Source: Takakia lepidozioides
Lineage: Eukaryota > Streptophyta > Takakiopsida > Takakiales > Takakiaceae
DNA length: 64,000 nt
Assembly (NCBI GenBank): GCA_030704615.1
Contig: CM060731.1
Coordinates: 37,448,001 to 37,512,000, forward strand
Reading direction: 5' to 3'
Below, one piece after another: positions 11,938 through 23,700 of this stretch. The position numbers were made by a program, and so were the translations under genes. Under the pieces are notes generated by a model. The model was not told the origin of the DNA, did no database searches, and worked only from the letters and a program-made list of their open reading frames with translations. Numbering within the stretch: the stretch's first letter is position 1; every line of letters starts with the position of its first letter.

Positions 11938-12818
11938 ATGTCAAATCTGCATTCAATGGCAGCTCTGGAATTGGGGCCTTTCCCTTGGAAGAGACGCACG
12001 AGTTCTCCGTGGAATGATCTTAGGGTTGACGCCCCAAGCATAGCAAGCTGCATGAAAAAGCTGAAGCGCATGCCGCATCTTTTTGCAAGGGTTTTGGAGC
12101 TCCCCTTTCGTGCCGACACGGCTGTTGAAGTGCAAGAGACGAGAGATTGCTTCATTTTTAAGGTTCGGCAGCCAGGATTGGTCTCCGAGGAAGTGAGGGC
12201 AGAGGTTATGGAAATTGTCCCCGGTGCGACCAAGGTTGTGATCGGGGGAGGTGAGCGGCTCGTTTCAGATCTGGAAGCCTTAGACGTGAGTAGTTTCTCT
12301 TTTGACTATCTTTCTCTCGTTTCTCCATTGTAAAAGGGTCCCTTTGTCTGTGGAGAGAGAGGGAGAGTGAGAGAGAGACTATGTTGCTGGAGGGGTTCAT
12401 GCGCGATTGCAAGCATTAATCGTGATGGTTTTGGGACCAGTGAACCGCCTCGCCGCGGACATTCACAAATCATCTTATGACATGGGTGCCTTACGTCATC
12501 GTGGTGGATTACTATGATTAGTGTGTTGAAATGGTTGAAAGTTTCAATGATACTGTACCGAATTATGCTAATTTCCCGAATTGGTGTGAACAGGTGGATT
12601 TGTGGCGCTTTCGGTTGCCCCCGTCAGCTCTTCCGGAAGGGTCAGTTGCGAGCTATGAGAATGAGGTGCTGAATGTTACGGTGCCCAAGCTTCCCGTGTC
12701 TTGTGGAGTCGAGGAGTCTATTCAGAAGACTGGAGGGGAGAGTGACGGGCTAAATACCGAAGGTGATGCAAGAGAAAGAGTTATTGAGGCCGCACATACA
12801 CAAGCAAAGATAATGTAG
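11938..12818 (+). CDS. HSP20-like (alpha-crystallin domain) protein
   Basis: Two exons, join(11938..12285, 12594..12818), with a phase-0 intron (donor GTGAGT), give 190 residues from ATG at 11938. An N-terminal stretch of about 45 residues precedes an ELPFRADTAVEVQET block and a beta-rich domain with CFIFKVRQPGL. The domain ends in WRFRLPPSALPEG and a terminal strand ENEVLNVTVPKLP. This pattern matches plant HSP20-like chaperone superfamily proteins, including the short motif ending in a hydrophobic-x-VTVPK strand. It lacks a clear I-x-I/V tail, so ordinary oligomeric small-heat-shock behaviour is uncertain. No targeting peptide is obvious. A (GA)n tract lies inside the intron. Confidence 0.65.
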
Positions 12819-15180
12819 AATGCGCTTAAGTAAGATCACACTTCATCATTGATAGAGAATGTAACAATCTGTCAATGGATTTAGCAGTTAAGCCCTGCCA
12901 TGCTTGATGGGTACAACGAAAAGCCACAGTCCTGTTTTCTGTCTTTTGGAGGCCTGAGGAACATTTAAGTTGATTGTTATGTCTACTGGTGGGTGGGTGT
13001 TTATTCCACCAGGGTCTTGCGGTCCTACTTGTAAAGGATGGGGAGCCAAAGGTGGAGTGGGACAAAGCCAGGTCGCTGCGCATGCTAGCAGTGGGGATGT
13101 TCATGTTGGGACCTTTGCTTCACCTGAGGTTCAATTCTCTGGCAAGGTAACGCGATTTATTGCGTACATTCAAGAAGCTGGTGCTTGGGCAGGCTATTTT
13201 TGGACCTGCCTTTTGTGCTGCTTTTTTCAGCATCAACTCCTACACCCAAGGTGATTGCAGAAGCAGCCATTGTTTCACAATATGTCTGAGCTTCTGTATG
13301 ATGTGCGGCCTGATTGTTTTCTTAACTTGTTCATCACTAAGCAGTCAGTGGGCTTCAACAGTATGACAGTATCGCCCATGCGTTGTCTTATCAGAATCAT
13401 AACAAGCATATCATAACCAGCATTGAAGATTTCAAGGTCCCATTCTGGAAAGACAGCATTTCATCTAGGAATCTGGACCCCACTGGAATTGCACAAAGAT
13501 TCATAATCCTGATAGCCAGCATTAGGGTCCCACAGTGTAGATGTGGAGTCCATGATTCCCATGGCTGCTGTTACTGCTGCCACACTGTTTTGGTAGCCTG
13601 TGACCTTATTGAAGGGTGGAGAGGAAGATGGAGGTATGTGTTTCCCCTCTGCAGTCTCTTATGAAGTGGCCGTAGCTACTCACAGCTGTTTTGGCAGGAG
13701 TCTAGCTGGTTCCCAACACAAGTGTGACAGCTAGGGATGACAATCTGGCTGTTTGTGTGAGAGAGATGGAATATAGGAAGGTGAGAGATTCTTAAGTTTC
13801 TGTTATCTCAGCATTATAAGATCGCTAAGAAAATGAACATTGTGTTGTGTCCAGGTGAAAGGGGGTCACAGACAACACACGGGCTGCAGTGTGACATAAT
13901 TCCCACATCTGAAAGTTGGACGCATGTACTGGCCTGTCTGTGAGTTTATCACATGTCGCTTTCTCCCTGTGCAGCTTCAGGTAAAGCCTACCCACGCGTT
14001 CTCTCGTCTCCTCTGCCCATCTGTGGTCCTTTTTCTTGCCTTTCCTCTTCCTCCATTCACTTGTGTCACGAGTCTCAATTTAATGCAGTAAGTGCAAGTA
14101 CAGAAATATGATGGCAACATCTGAGATTGTACGCCCTAGCTTCATAGATTTTTGGGCTGGTATATGGCAATGGCGAAAGTGTTTTTAGCTGGTGACACTT
14201 GGATATATATTTTTGGGGGATGTGCAGCCTTTCTTCAGTGATTGCTGCTCCTTCATTTTGACTATCTACCTTACAGACATGGCTGGCAAGGCAAATTCTC
14301 AGTCGGTGGCGTCTGCCAAGGCTCAGATATCTTCATTCTGAGTTCCCTTCTATCCAGTGCACCCAGCATGGACTTCAAATTGGAGACAAACCTCCACATT
14401 ATTCTTTCTTTCATTGCAAACATCCTGTCGTGTGAAAAATGTAGATACAGAAAGCACGTTTGTAATGTTGATTATGCAGCCCTGGCCTCTGGCCAGCACA
14501 GAGCTCAGAATGGCCAGCCTGGAAAATTTTCCAGGCTGGTCCCAGTTTTGCACTTGCAGGATCTTCTCCTGTGTTACCCCTGCTAGCTAAAATATGCCTA
14601 TTTGACCTGGGGAGAAGAGTAGCCTTAAATCGCACTTTCCACTCGAGCTCAAAATTTGGTTGAGGAACCAAGAGCTGATTATGGGCCTATTTAGTCTTTA
14701 GTTATATCCAGCAAGCCATTCACCAGGTGTACAGCCTTGGGCTGTGTTGGTCCAAGGGCGATGTCATTTATACTGGATTATGTGCAGACAGCGACGTCCT
14801 TTCCAGAGGCCTCATCGGTGCCCTGCATTTCTCATTGTCCTTCCCACAGTTGCTACATGGATGGGACATAACAGTCGTTGTGATCGAAGAGCTGGCATGA
14901 GTTTTGAATACTTTTCTCTAGGTGTAAGTCTACAAGACTTACCCCTGCCTTTCCTGGTATCCTGGTCAGTATGCCTTCCCCAAAGGCATGATCACCATCT
15001 CCCAGAAATATTCAACTCTTTTTTACCGTTGGTGTGTGTGTACTGTGTGTTGACAGTCAAATCCTCTCGTGCAACTGATCCACAACATGTGATCACAAAG
15101 GAACAGGTCGAGGAGTGCCCCATTTTGGGCACCTACCTGGAGCCCTCTCTTAGCGGGTGTTGATCTTTGTAGTGTGGCCA
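12819..15180. other. intergenic, nothing recognised
   Basis: About 2.4 kb with only short open frames, none carrying a familiar domain or clean splice pattern. The first few hundred bases are probably the 3' untranslated region of the HSP20-like gene. Confidence 0.4.
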
Positions 15181-15189
15181 AGACCACTG

Positions 15190-16600
15190 TTGGGCAGGTA
15201 TTACTTTTTCTAATACCAGCCAGTCCTGGTATTGAAAAGAAATTAATGTTCAATACCAGCCGGTTCCATAGTATTGGAAGATACACTTAATTTTAATATC
15301 TGTCGGTTCACAATACTAGTCTGATTTTTCATTTGCGGAGCATGCTCATGCTAGCACAAGGGCATATTCCTCGAATTTCTGGGAAATTTTCGAGAAATTT
15401 TCACACCGAACTGAAATTGACAAAATTAACAATTATGCGGAACTAACATAGAGAACAAGTAGCCCCTATACCTGATGAACATGTACTGTATAGGCGTGGC
15501 TTTTTCTCCATAAGAGAGGTGATAGTGGGCGGTAGGGCTTCAAGTTCACCTCAACTTTAAGATACTTAAAAATAAATAAATAAATAAACACCCATTGATA
15601 ATTTCATTGCAAAATTCCGCCCGTGAAGCAATCACATTGTGGTTAATAGGTCACTTGTCAAGCCCCCATATGTAGGATTTTTGGTTGGTGGGATTTTTCA
15701 ATGCAAAACCCACCGTTTGCTTAATTTGCGCCCATATCACCAAGTATTTCTCTATGCGAAATTAAGTGTTGCCACTACAGGTTTAGGGTTTTTGGCTACA
15801 GTATTGAAGGTTTCGCCTCACTGAATTGGCACAGATGTACTGTACAAATGCACCAGTCCTTTATACCCGCTTTATGGTTTTATTCTGTTTTGGAAATATA
15901 AAATTTCCATGACCCAGGTTTAAAAACATAAAATTCCCATGACCTTCGGTTGTGCTCACCCTCCGTTCTTAGGATACCAACCCCCTTAGGTATTCCAATC
16001 TGACACCATACGGTTATCAACCCGGATATAAATAATTGAAATTAAATAATCCATTAGATCATTAATATGTTTTAAATTGAATTTAAAAGTATACTTGATT
16101 TTACAAAGAAATTAATTATTATGCTGCGAAATTTAGACTTTGCATTATATAATACCGTTACAGATTTTAGTAAAGAAAAGTGAAGCAAGCTTCCTTAAAA
16201 GAAGACTGATTGCAAGCCTCATCGTTAAATAAACTAGCATCTGCAATGAGGCCTGCAGATAAAGACACCCTTCATGTGCTAAAAAATGAATAATAGTGGC
16301 GGCCCTTGGGGTTGGACATGCCCTGACCCATGACATGTGCACCCGCTTACCCATGTCATGTGCACCCGGCTAATTTCATATCTATACCATGTGTATAGTC
16401 CTTGTTTTTGCCCATAGTACGGGTATTGGATGGGTATTGCCTTTGGCAATACCAGCCAGTTCCATTATTAACCCTAGTATTGGAATTTTGCCAATACCAG
16501 CCGGTTCGGTTATTCAAAACCATAGTATTACAATAGCCAATAACAGCCGGGTCAGTTATTCAATACCCTAGTTGATACCCAGCCAGACCCTATATACCAG
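15190..16600. repeat. degenerate interspersed short repeat (ATACCAGCC family)
   Basis: Copies and near copies of AATACCAGCC(A/G)GTTC followed by a TAGTATTG-like block occur at about 15200-15310 and 16420-16580. They include head-to-tail runs with a unit of roughly 45-60 bases. The sequence between is AT-rich with a (AAAT)n run near 15570. No coding content is seen. It may be a decayed satellite or the remains of a transposon terminal region. Confidence 0.45.
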
Positions 16601-17690
16601 TCCAACATTCGCCAAGACCTCGGACCTTGGTTGCTGGAAATGTCCAGGCAAAACCTCATCATACCAGGTAACTGCTGCCTGGAAGTATTACAAGTTGCTT
16701 TTAATTGTCTATGGGAAGCTCAAGAAGATTGTGCAATGCTCCCTAAATTATAGTAAGATTGTTGCAAAAACAAGAAGTGCCACCTTTAACTGTTAAGTGT
16801 CCGGGCCCATTTTCACGACATGTGAGAAAAGGACCCCGGGCCACTAAAAAAATTTATCTCCCAGATTTCTAAGTCCTGTAAAAGTGGACATTGAATTTAC
16901 CCCAAACTATCACCTCAAAAAATTTCAGCCATATCCAACTGCCAGAGGAGAAGATTATAATATGCAGATGTGCCCCAAGAAGAATCCTTCCTAAAAATGA
17001 AGACCATAAAAAAACCAAGAACTTTACCAAATTTGGGCAATGTTTTCCTTGCATGATATGAGAGTCTTGGGAATTGTGTACCTCAATTGATGCCACACCT
17101 TCCCTGAAATTTTCGTTTTTTTCTGACTTGTTTCTGTGTGGGCTGCTTTGTACTCACAAATTGGGGGGTCAAAAAATCCATTTTGAAGCGGGCAAACCAA
17201 CATTTGAGCTTTGAAAATTACGTAGGACACATCTACCGTCCAATTCTCAATCGCTCTGGTCCATGTCATCATTGCATGCAAAGGTTGTTGTAGAAAAAAA
17301 TTCAATCCAATTGGGAAATGTTTTAGGCTATTTTTGGGCCCTACCCAGTAATTCCCTGCCCAACCTATATTTTGGCCTGCAGCCCTACTGTATTTCCTAC
17401 TCTAGCCCTTGTATCTAGTGGGTTTTGAGACCGTTTCACCACTCATGTGGGATGAAGTTAGCTTGTGGACCCCACCATTGGGGCGGGTCCCTTTTAGAAT
17501 CCCACGCCCAGATTTGGTGCCACCCCTCCTTCCACCAGCACATATCCTCTACCCACCCACCTTTAAACTATATTTGAATTTTTCTCACTTCTCTAGAATT
17601 GTCCTTTCTAAGTTGGATGGGATTTTAAATTTGATTTTGATTTTGATTTTAAATTAATAATTTATAACTATTAAATTACAATTTGAGGGG
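16601..17690. other. intergenic, nothing recognised
   Basis: AT-rich sequence with a TTTGATTTTGATTTTGATTT run near 17630. No coding exon or RNA gene was recognised. Confidence 0.35.
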
Positions 17691-17927
17691 CTGGAATTGC
17701 GTAGGAAAAATCTGCAATCATAGATATTGTAAATGCAGGGGGTTGTGACCTCCAGGGGTCGCCTTGCGCCGGTATTGCGATGGTATTGTGATGCCCCAAC
17801 AGGTCTGCGATGGCGGGGAATCGCAATACTGCCTTTTCTGTGTCTTTGCAAAGGTCATAGCAGAAGCTGAATGGATCCATTGTTGCAAATCTTTTTAGTC
17901 CTCCTTCTGTGCTACAATATAATAGGT

Positions 17928-18299
17928 CTATCTTGCATGTGGGAGACCGTGATCAACCCGGGCGGCCTTATTGTTAAAGACAAAGGGCAAAGAAGAGGGG
18001 GTGGGGACACTAGGAAATGAAAAGGGAAGGGCCTTGGGATTAGAGGATTGAGGGTAGATTGCTTTGGCAATGGCTTTGGCAACATTGTTGTCTTTCACAC
18101 CAATTTCGAAGATTCTTTCTGTTGCATCGAGATCATGGTAACCAAATCGATTGAAGGGTTTCCAGGGATAAGTCTTGGTCAGCACTTGTAGAACAAGAAC
18201 CATGTCTTCCAACATTCTTGCCCTCGTACAAAAACTCAACAATCCTAGAGTTACTTTTCGAGTCACAACTTCATTAAAATCATTCTTAGATCGCCACAC
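17928..18299 (-). CDS. hypothetical coding exon/fragment, unrecognised
   Basis: An open minus-strand segment begins after a plausible acceptor (TTTGTAG, then GTGTGGCG) and runs to a stop at 17928. It has ordinary, non-repetitive amino-acid use, for example YPWKPFNRFGYHDLDATERI and IGVKDNNVAKAIAKAI. That suggests real or formerly real coding sequence. I do not recognise the family. No start codon is clear, and joining it to the acidic segment at 18439-18589 on the same strand was not possible with clean phase. It may be part of a transposon at the left border of the repeat island. Confidence 0.35.
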   Translation of the reverse strand: MWRSKNDFNEVVTRKVTLGLLSFCTRARMLEDMVLVLQVLTKTYPWKPFNRFGYHDLDATERIFEIGVKDNNVAKAIAKAIYPQSSNPKALPFSFPSVPTPSSLPFVFNNKAARVDHGLPHAR

Positions 18300-18438
18300 C
18301 TACAAAGGATTTTTTTCATGGATTTTTCATTAATCAATCATAGAAATAAGCTACATGCTTGTACATGTACAATCAATCGAAGGGATGGGTACAGTTATGT
18401 GCGAGAATTATTATGTAGCTTTGATTACGTGTCTAATC

Positions 18439-18589
18439 GACTTGAACATCATCATCCGGAGTTTCTTCGTCCTCATCAAGTTGCAAGTTTTCTTGCTCAT
18501 CAGAGTCATTGTCATAAACGGCCTGGTCACCAAAAGGCACATCTGAATCATTTTCCACCTCGGTTTCGTAATTCCTCTGGAGGTTACAG
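18439..18589 (-). CDS. short acidic coding segment, C-terminal exon candidate
   Basis: Reading on the minus strand after an acceptor-like CCTCCAG gives about 48 residues rich in Asp/Glu, including DVPFGDQAVYDNDSDEQENL, ending in a stop at 18439. The low-complexity acidic nature and the splice-like start suggest a terminal exon of a transposon-borne protein, but no upstream exon was found. The neighbouring SET gene is on the opposite strand. Confidence 0.3.
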
Positions 18590-18631
18590 TGGGTCACAAT
18601 ACGGTACTCTATCTCTCTCTCGTGCTAGGTC

Positions 18632-20436
18632 ATGCCGCGTGTTTATCGACGTGTCACGCTTGAGGATTCGTTGTCGGCTGTGCCACAACCACCTGCCGAG
18701 GGCGAGACAACACGTTCGCCTCGTCTACGAGTTAGGCGGCATCGCCATGTCCGCACAGCTTTGCCCCCACGGCCACCACCCCGAGGTCGTAGGCCGCCAA
18801 GTCCAGAGGCACGAGCCCCGGGGAGACCCCGCCGGGACCGCCACCCCAAGATTGAGTGTTGGTGCAGTTGGTGTTGGGCACGACTACCGGTTGGGAGGAC
18901 CACACCGATGATGCGGCGACCCCATGTTGTGCAAAAACATTACGCCAAGTACGAGATTGCTGATGCAGCAAAGGTAAGTCGTCCATATATATTCTCACGT
19001 ACTCCTCAATTAAAAGTACTATATCTAATGAAACCTCGCGTTTGTGAATTGAGTATTGATACATTTCATATCATGCATCTTGCAGCCCCGTCTTGATGTC
19101 CAAGCTCGCAATTTTTTTGCTGAAGAGGCATACCGATGCGGGTTTCTTCCTTCTTACGAGCCCTACCCCGTTCCGGATGTGAACATTTTTTTCTCGCAAC
19201 ATGACGTAGATGCAGTTTGTGAGGTAGCGGGGTACGATGCGTGTTTTTTTATTTTTGGGCACCGGGCTAGGCGCTTGTCATCTACACACACACATTCGTC
19301 ATCCTCGACATCGGCACCCCCATCATCACCATCATCCGCATCGTCCGTTCCTTCTATTGTAGATGGTCTTTCCTCATCATCATTGCCATCCGAGGTCCCT
19401 CATACCGACCGGCTACGTGTCCCTTCCCCTCCATTGCCGAGACCACAGCCGCCACCGAGTCCGAGTTCGACATCCTCGACATCAGCACCCCCATCATCAC
19501 CATCATCCGCATCGTCCGTTCCTCCTATTGTACATGTTCTTTCATCATCACCATCACCATCCCGGCCAGTACTACCTCCACGCGAGATCCCTCATACCAA
19601 CCTACGTGTCCCTTCCCCTCCATTGCCGAGACCACAGCCGCCACCGAGTCCGTATCCGGGTCCTCCGGCAGAACCCGGATGGATCCCACCACCTTTGGGG
19701 ACTGTGTATGACTGGGACCGATGGATCACTAGGTTCCCACTCCGGGAGAAGGGCCCCCGAAGTGATGGACGGGCGCCACCCCCTAGGAGAGGTGGACCAA
19801 AGTTGTTTCGCACGATTGGTCCGCGCCTTCGTCGGCCTGATCATGACGGCACCATACGTCATCGTGGTGCTAGGGAGCTATTCACAATGGGAGTCCAACC
19901 CCATTTCTACCAATGTCTTGTGCCTTGTCCAGTTCCGATTCCCGAGGGTGAGCCTTTTCTTTTTTGGGGTCGCATGTATTGCGTGATGGAGGCAATGGAC
20001 CCTAGTTTGGGTCGCAGACTTTTTTTTTATGGAGGATGTAGTTTTGGGGGGAGAAGAGGATTCTGTGGATTTGTTCCCATATTTTGGGCCGAGGTATACC
20101 CACCGGGAGTGGCAATTATTGCAGACACACGGCCTTGGGTCCTTGATCCATCTTTACATCTTTGTTGTGAACGACAATGATGTAAGGGCGAAAAATTTGG
20201 GCCGCAAAGCCCATATTTATTGTGACGGAAACCCCGATGTGTACGGCAACGTGGCTGGGCTCATCAACAGTTCAGTTACCTTACCGCCGGGCCACACCGC
20301 CAACGGGTTTTGGGATGAGCGCCATGACGGGGATAGTAGATTGGACCCTAACATCACCACTGTTGTGATGACATATGCAAGGAGGACTATTAGGGCTGGA
20401 GAGGAGTTGTTTGTAGAGTATGACTTTAGGCGTTAG
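18632..20436 (+). CDS. SET-domain protein linked to a CACTA transposon
   Basis: Exon 1 (18632..18973, ATG at 18632, donor GTAAGT) joins in phase 0 to exon 2 (19086..20436). Exon 2 is one base out of frame across a T9 run at 20020-20028; discounting one base gives about 563 residues. Parts in order: basic Pro/Arg-rich N terminus; a Cys-rich IECWCSWCWARL block followed by MMRRPHVVQKHYAKYE, perhaps a zinc-binding motif like transposase-associated domains; a Ser/Pro/His-rich linker with a near-exact tandem duplication; then a C-terminal SET-like domain. The SET signature is GNVAGLINSS and RTIRAGEELFVEYDF at the very C terminus. The usual N-H-S-C element is changed (INSS), and AdoMet binding or activity is unproven. 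A Lys methyltransferase role is inference. A truncated inverted copy lies at 42860-43685. Confidence 0.65.
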
Positions 20437-20750
20437 CCGACTTTCATCATGTGTAGATGGACGTAGGAAGACATTTTGTACATTGAGGTGGCTTCCTCCA
20501 CCGTGTATATATATACATAGGCATTGATGTGTATTTGGATGCAGTTTTTCATGCTATATTCAAGGGAGTTTGGGTGGACGTTATATGTGAATTTGGGTAT
20601 TTTGAATTATATAGTGTCTCCTTCATGTGGTGAAGCAATGTATGTATTCCCCTCGTGTGTATAATGTGTACTTTGGGTTTTATCCTGTATGATATTGAAC
20701 AACGCCATGTATGGGAACTAATAATGACATGGTTGTTTTTGGCATCTTAG
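20437..20750. other. spacer between SET gene and tnp2 exon
   Basis: About 310 bases, AT-rich, including a (TA)n stretch near 20507. It ends in an acceptor-like CATCTTAG before the first recognised tnp2 exon. An upstream tnp2 exon could be elsewhere; none was identified here. Confidence 0.4.
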
Positions 20751-23700
20751 GATGCCGGCCACAACCCCACGACGTTAATTCATGAAGTTCATGATCTTGT
20801 CATGAACCGGGATTTTGTTCCTTCGGAGGGGGGTGTGTATCAAAGGGACCCGACCCCGTCTGAAATGGCGGTCTCCGATGATGAGGACAACAATGACAAT
20901 GGAATTATGCATGAGGATGTGGCAGCAATGGAGGACCTCTTAATGCATCAGATGGTAGATGAGGACACAGACTCTTTGAATGACATGGAAAAAGAAGCCA
21001 AAACTCCCTTATACGAAGGGGCCAAAGTGAGTAGACTTTCAACCATCTTGTTGTTGCTGAATTTGCAAATCCGGTTTGGCATAAGCAATGTGGGTATGTC
21101 CGCCATAATGCGGACTATTGCGGACTACATCATTGCCCCACATTTGAAGCCGAGAATGCCACAATCAAGAAAAGAGGCAAGAGCAGCCTTGGATGTTGTG
21201 GGGATGGGCTATAAGATTTTTCATGCATGTCCATGTGATAAAACCCTGTACTACAGAGAGGATGCGAAACTCACCAAGTGTCCAAAGTGCAACAAAGACC
21301 GATATCGGGATGATGTTCAAGGGAAGAAAGCCCCGCGCAAGGTATACCCGCGCCACAATACACTTGTATATTGCATTCTATCTTTTTGCAACCGCTACAA
21401 GACGTAAGGTTTTACTTAGAGATATGAATGACACTGATTATGATATGGGGCCGACATGGGGATGGTGCCCAAAAATGCATTACTTTCCAATCATCCCGCG
21501 ACTGCAGGCACACTACCGAAGCCCCTCATTGGCAGAATTGATGAGATGGCACGCCTCGCATCGGAGCCCCCCGGGAAAGATGTGCGGGCCACAAGATTCA
21601 CAAGCATGGAGGCATACTGAAGAGATGTGGCCTTTTCTCTTGGAGGACCCACGACATGTCCGCCTCGGCTTCTCCTCAGATGGGGTCAACCCATTCTCTG
21701 TCCAGTCATGTAGTCATTCCACTTGGCCGGTGACCATGGTGAATTACAACATCCATCCGTATCTTTCAATAAAAAAAAACCATATCATGCTAGCTGCCAT
21801 TGTACCGGGCGAGTGTTCTCATTTCATGCGTAGTAAGATGTGTAATTCATTATGAAGTATAATTAGCATGGTGGAGCATTGAAACAATTAATGGCGTGAA
21901 TGTCTCATAGGGAAAAAACAAGTGAAAGACATGGACACGTACTTGCGACCTCTAGTTGATGAACTGAAGGAGTTATGGAGGGGGGTCCCGGCATTGGATG
22001 CTTCACTTGACCCTATGGCCGGACAATCTTTTCAGATGAGAGGCATCTTGCTTTGGACAATGCATGATTATCCAGGTATATTATGTTCCCCATGAGAAAC
22101 CCGCGTACATTTACCTGTCAAGGGATATTGATGAGGATTGGGATTGATTGAAGTAGCGGCGACAGTCTTATGCACCGTAGTGGGGTAGATGCACATGGAA
22201 ACTTTTTGTCTTTCCTAATGTGGCGGAATGTCTACAGGACTTACTGTTTGCTTGGGGTTGAGCACTAAAGGGTACCACGCATGCCTGCATTGTGGTGATG
22301 AACTTAATGCACAAAGCTCCAGCAATCTTCGCAAGATGGTGTATCCCAACTACCGCAAGTTTCTTCCTATGAGCCATCATTGGAGAAGAAGAGACAAATA
22401 CTTGTTTGATGGCAAAGTGGAGTTACGTCCCCCACCTGTGACACCATCCGGTCACTTTTGGGAAGACCGATGGAATGAGGCCCATCCGGAGGGTTCCGGT
22501 GAAGTGGAGGTACCCGGCATGAAGCGACTTTCAATCTTCTACGAGTTGTCATATTGGGCGGTACATATTCCATAAAAACACCATCAATATTGCTATGCAT
22601 GCATGTGATATTGCATGTTTTGTATGATTTCCATTGTCACTTTCATGACAAAATAGACGTGTACGAATTAGTGGGTGGGGATATGTGTAGGACTTGAAGA
22701 TTCGTCATCTTCTAGATCCCATGCATATTGAGAAGAATGTTTGCTCGTCTTTTTTTCGTGTTCTTCATGGCACGCCGGCAAAGAAGGGAGTGGCTGCGAA
22801 AGGAGATTATCTCGGTGTAAGAAAGGAACTTGAGGAGCAGGGTCGCATGCCCCATCTATGGGCCGAAGAAAATGGTGTGGACCCAAAGGGTGTTGTACGG
22901 TGGAAGTATAGGCGTGCACCTTGGCAATGGACAAAGGAAGAATACAAGAAAGTGATAGCCACCATAGGAGCTGTCCAAACACCAACTGGTTATGGGTCAT
23001 CCCTCCGTATGAAGTTCAACGAAGACGGGGACCATGGTTTGAAGTCTCATGACTACCACAATCTATTGCAAGACATCTTGCCCATTGCAGTACGTGGGAC
23101 ATTGACTCCCGAGGTTCGCGAGATAGTCTATAGATTGGGAGCATTGTTCCGGTGGATTTGCTCCAAAGAGCTGGAGGAAGCGGACTTTCCACACATGAAG
23201 AAGGAGGCGGCGGTGGTCATGTGTATATTAGAGATGCACCTTCATCCCTTTTTCTTTGATATCTAAGTGCACTTGGTAGTGCACTTAGTGGAAGAGGCTT
23301 CAATTGTCGGCCCCGTTCATTCTCGGTGGATGTACTACCTTGAGCGATACATGAAAACTTTGAAAGCACATGTAAGACAAATGACACACCCGGAGGGTAG
23401 CATGGCGGAGGGGTATACATTGCAAGAGGCTATATTCTACTGCATGGAGTACTTGGCAAGGGTGGATAAGGAAGCCCCTCCGATGTGGAAGGAAGATGAG
23501 GATGTATGAACCAAGGACATCGTTTTGCCCAAAAATTCAAAGAGGGTAAAATTACCCATCATGGTGATTAACCAAGCGCATGAGTTCATACTGAAGAACA
23601 CCCCATCCATACATGAGTGGGAGGCAAGATACAATAACCTTGTTCAACAACGACAGGAGGAGACGGTTGCGTGGAGGCGGAACCATGCAAGGGTGACTAC

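Noticed and set aside
15774-15785. CACTACAGG as the left end of the CACTA element
   Set aside because: It does not match the TAGTAGTG end at 40516 beyond CACTA and has no subterminal repeat zone after it.
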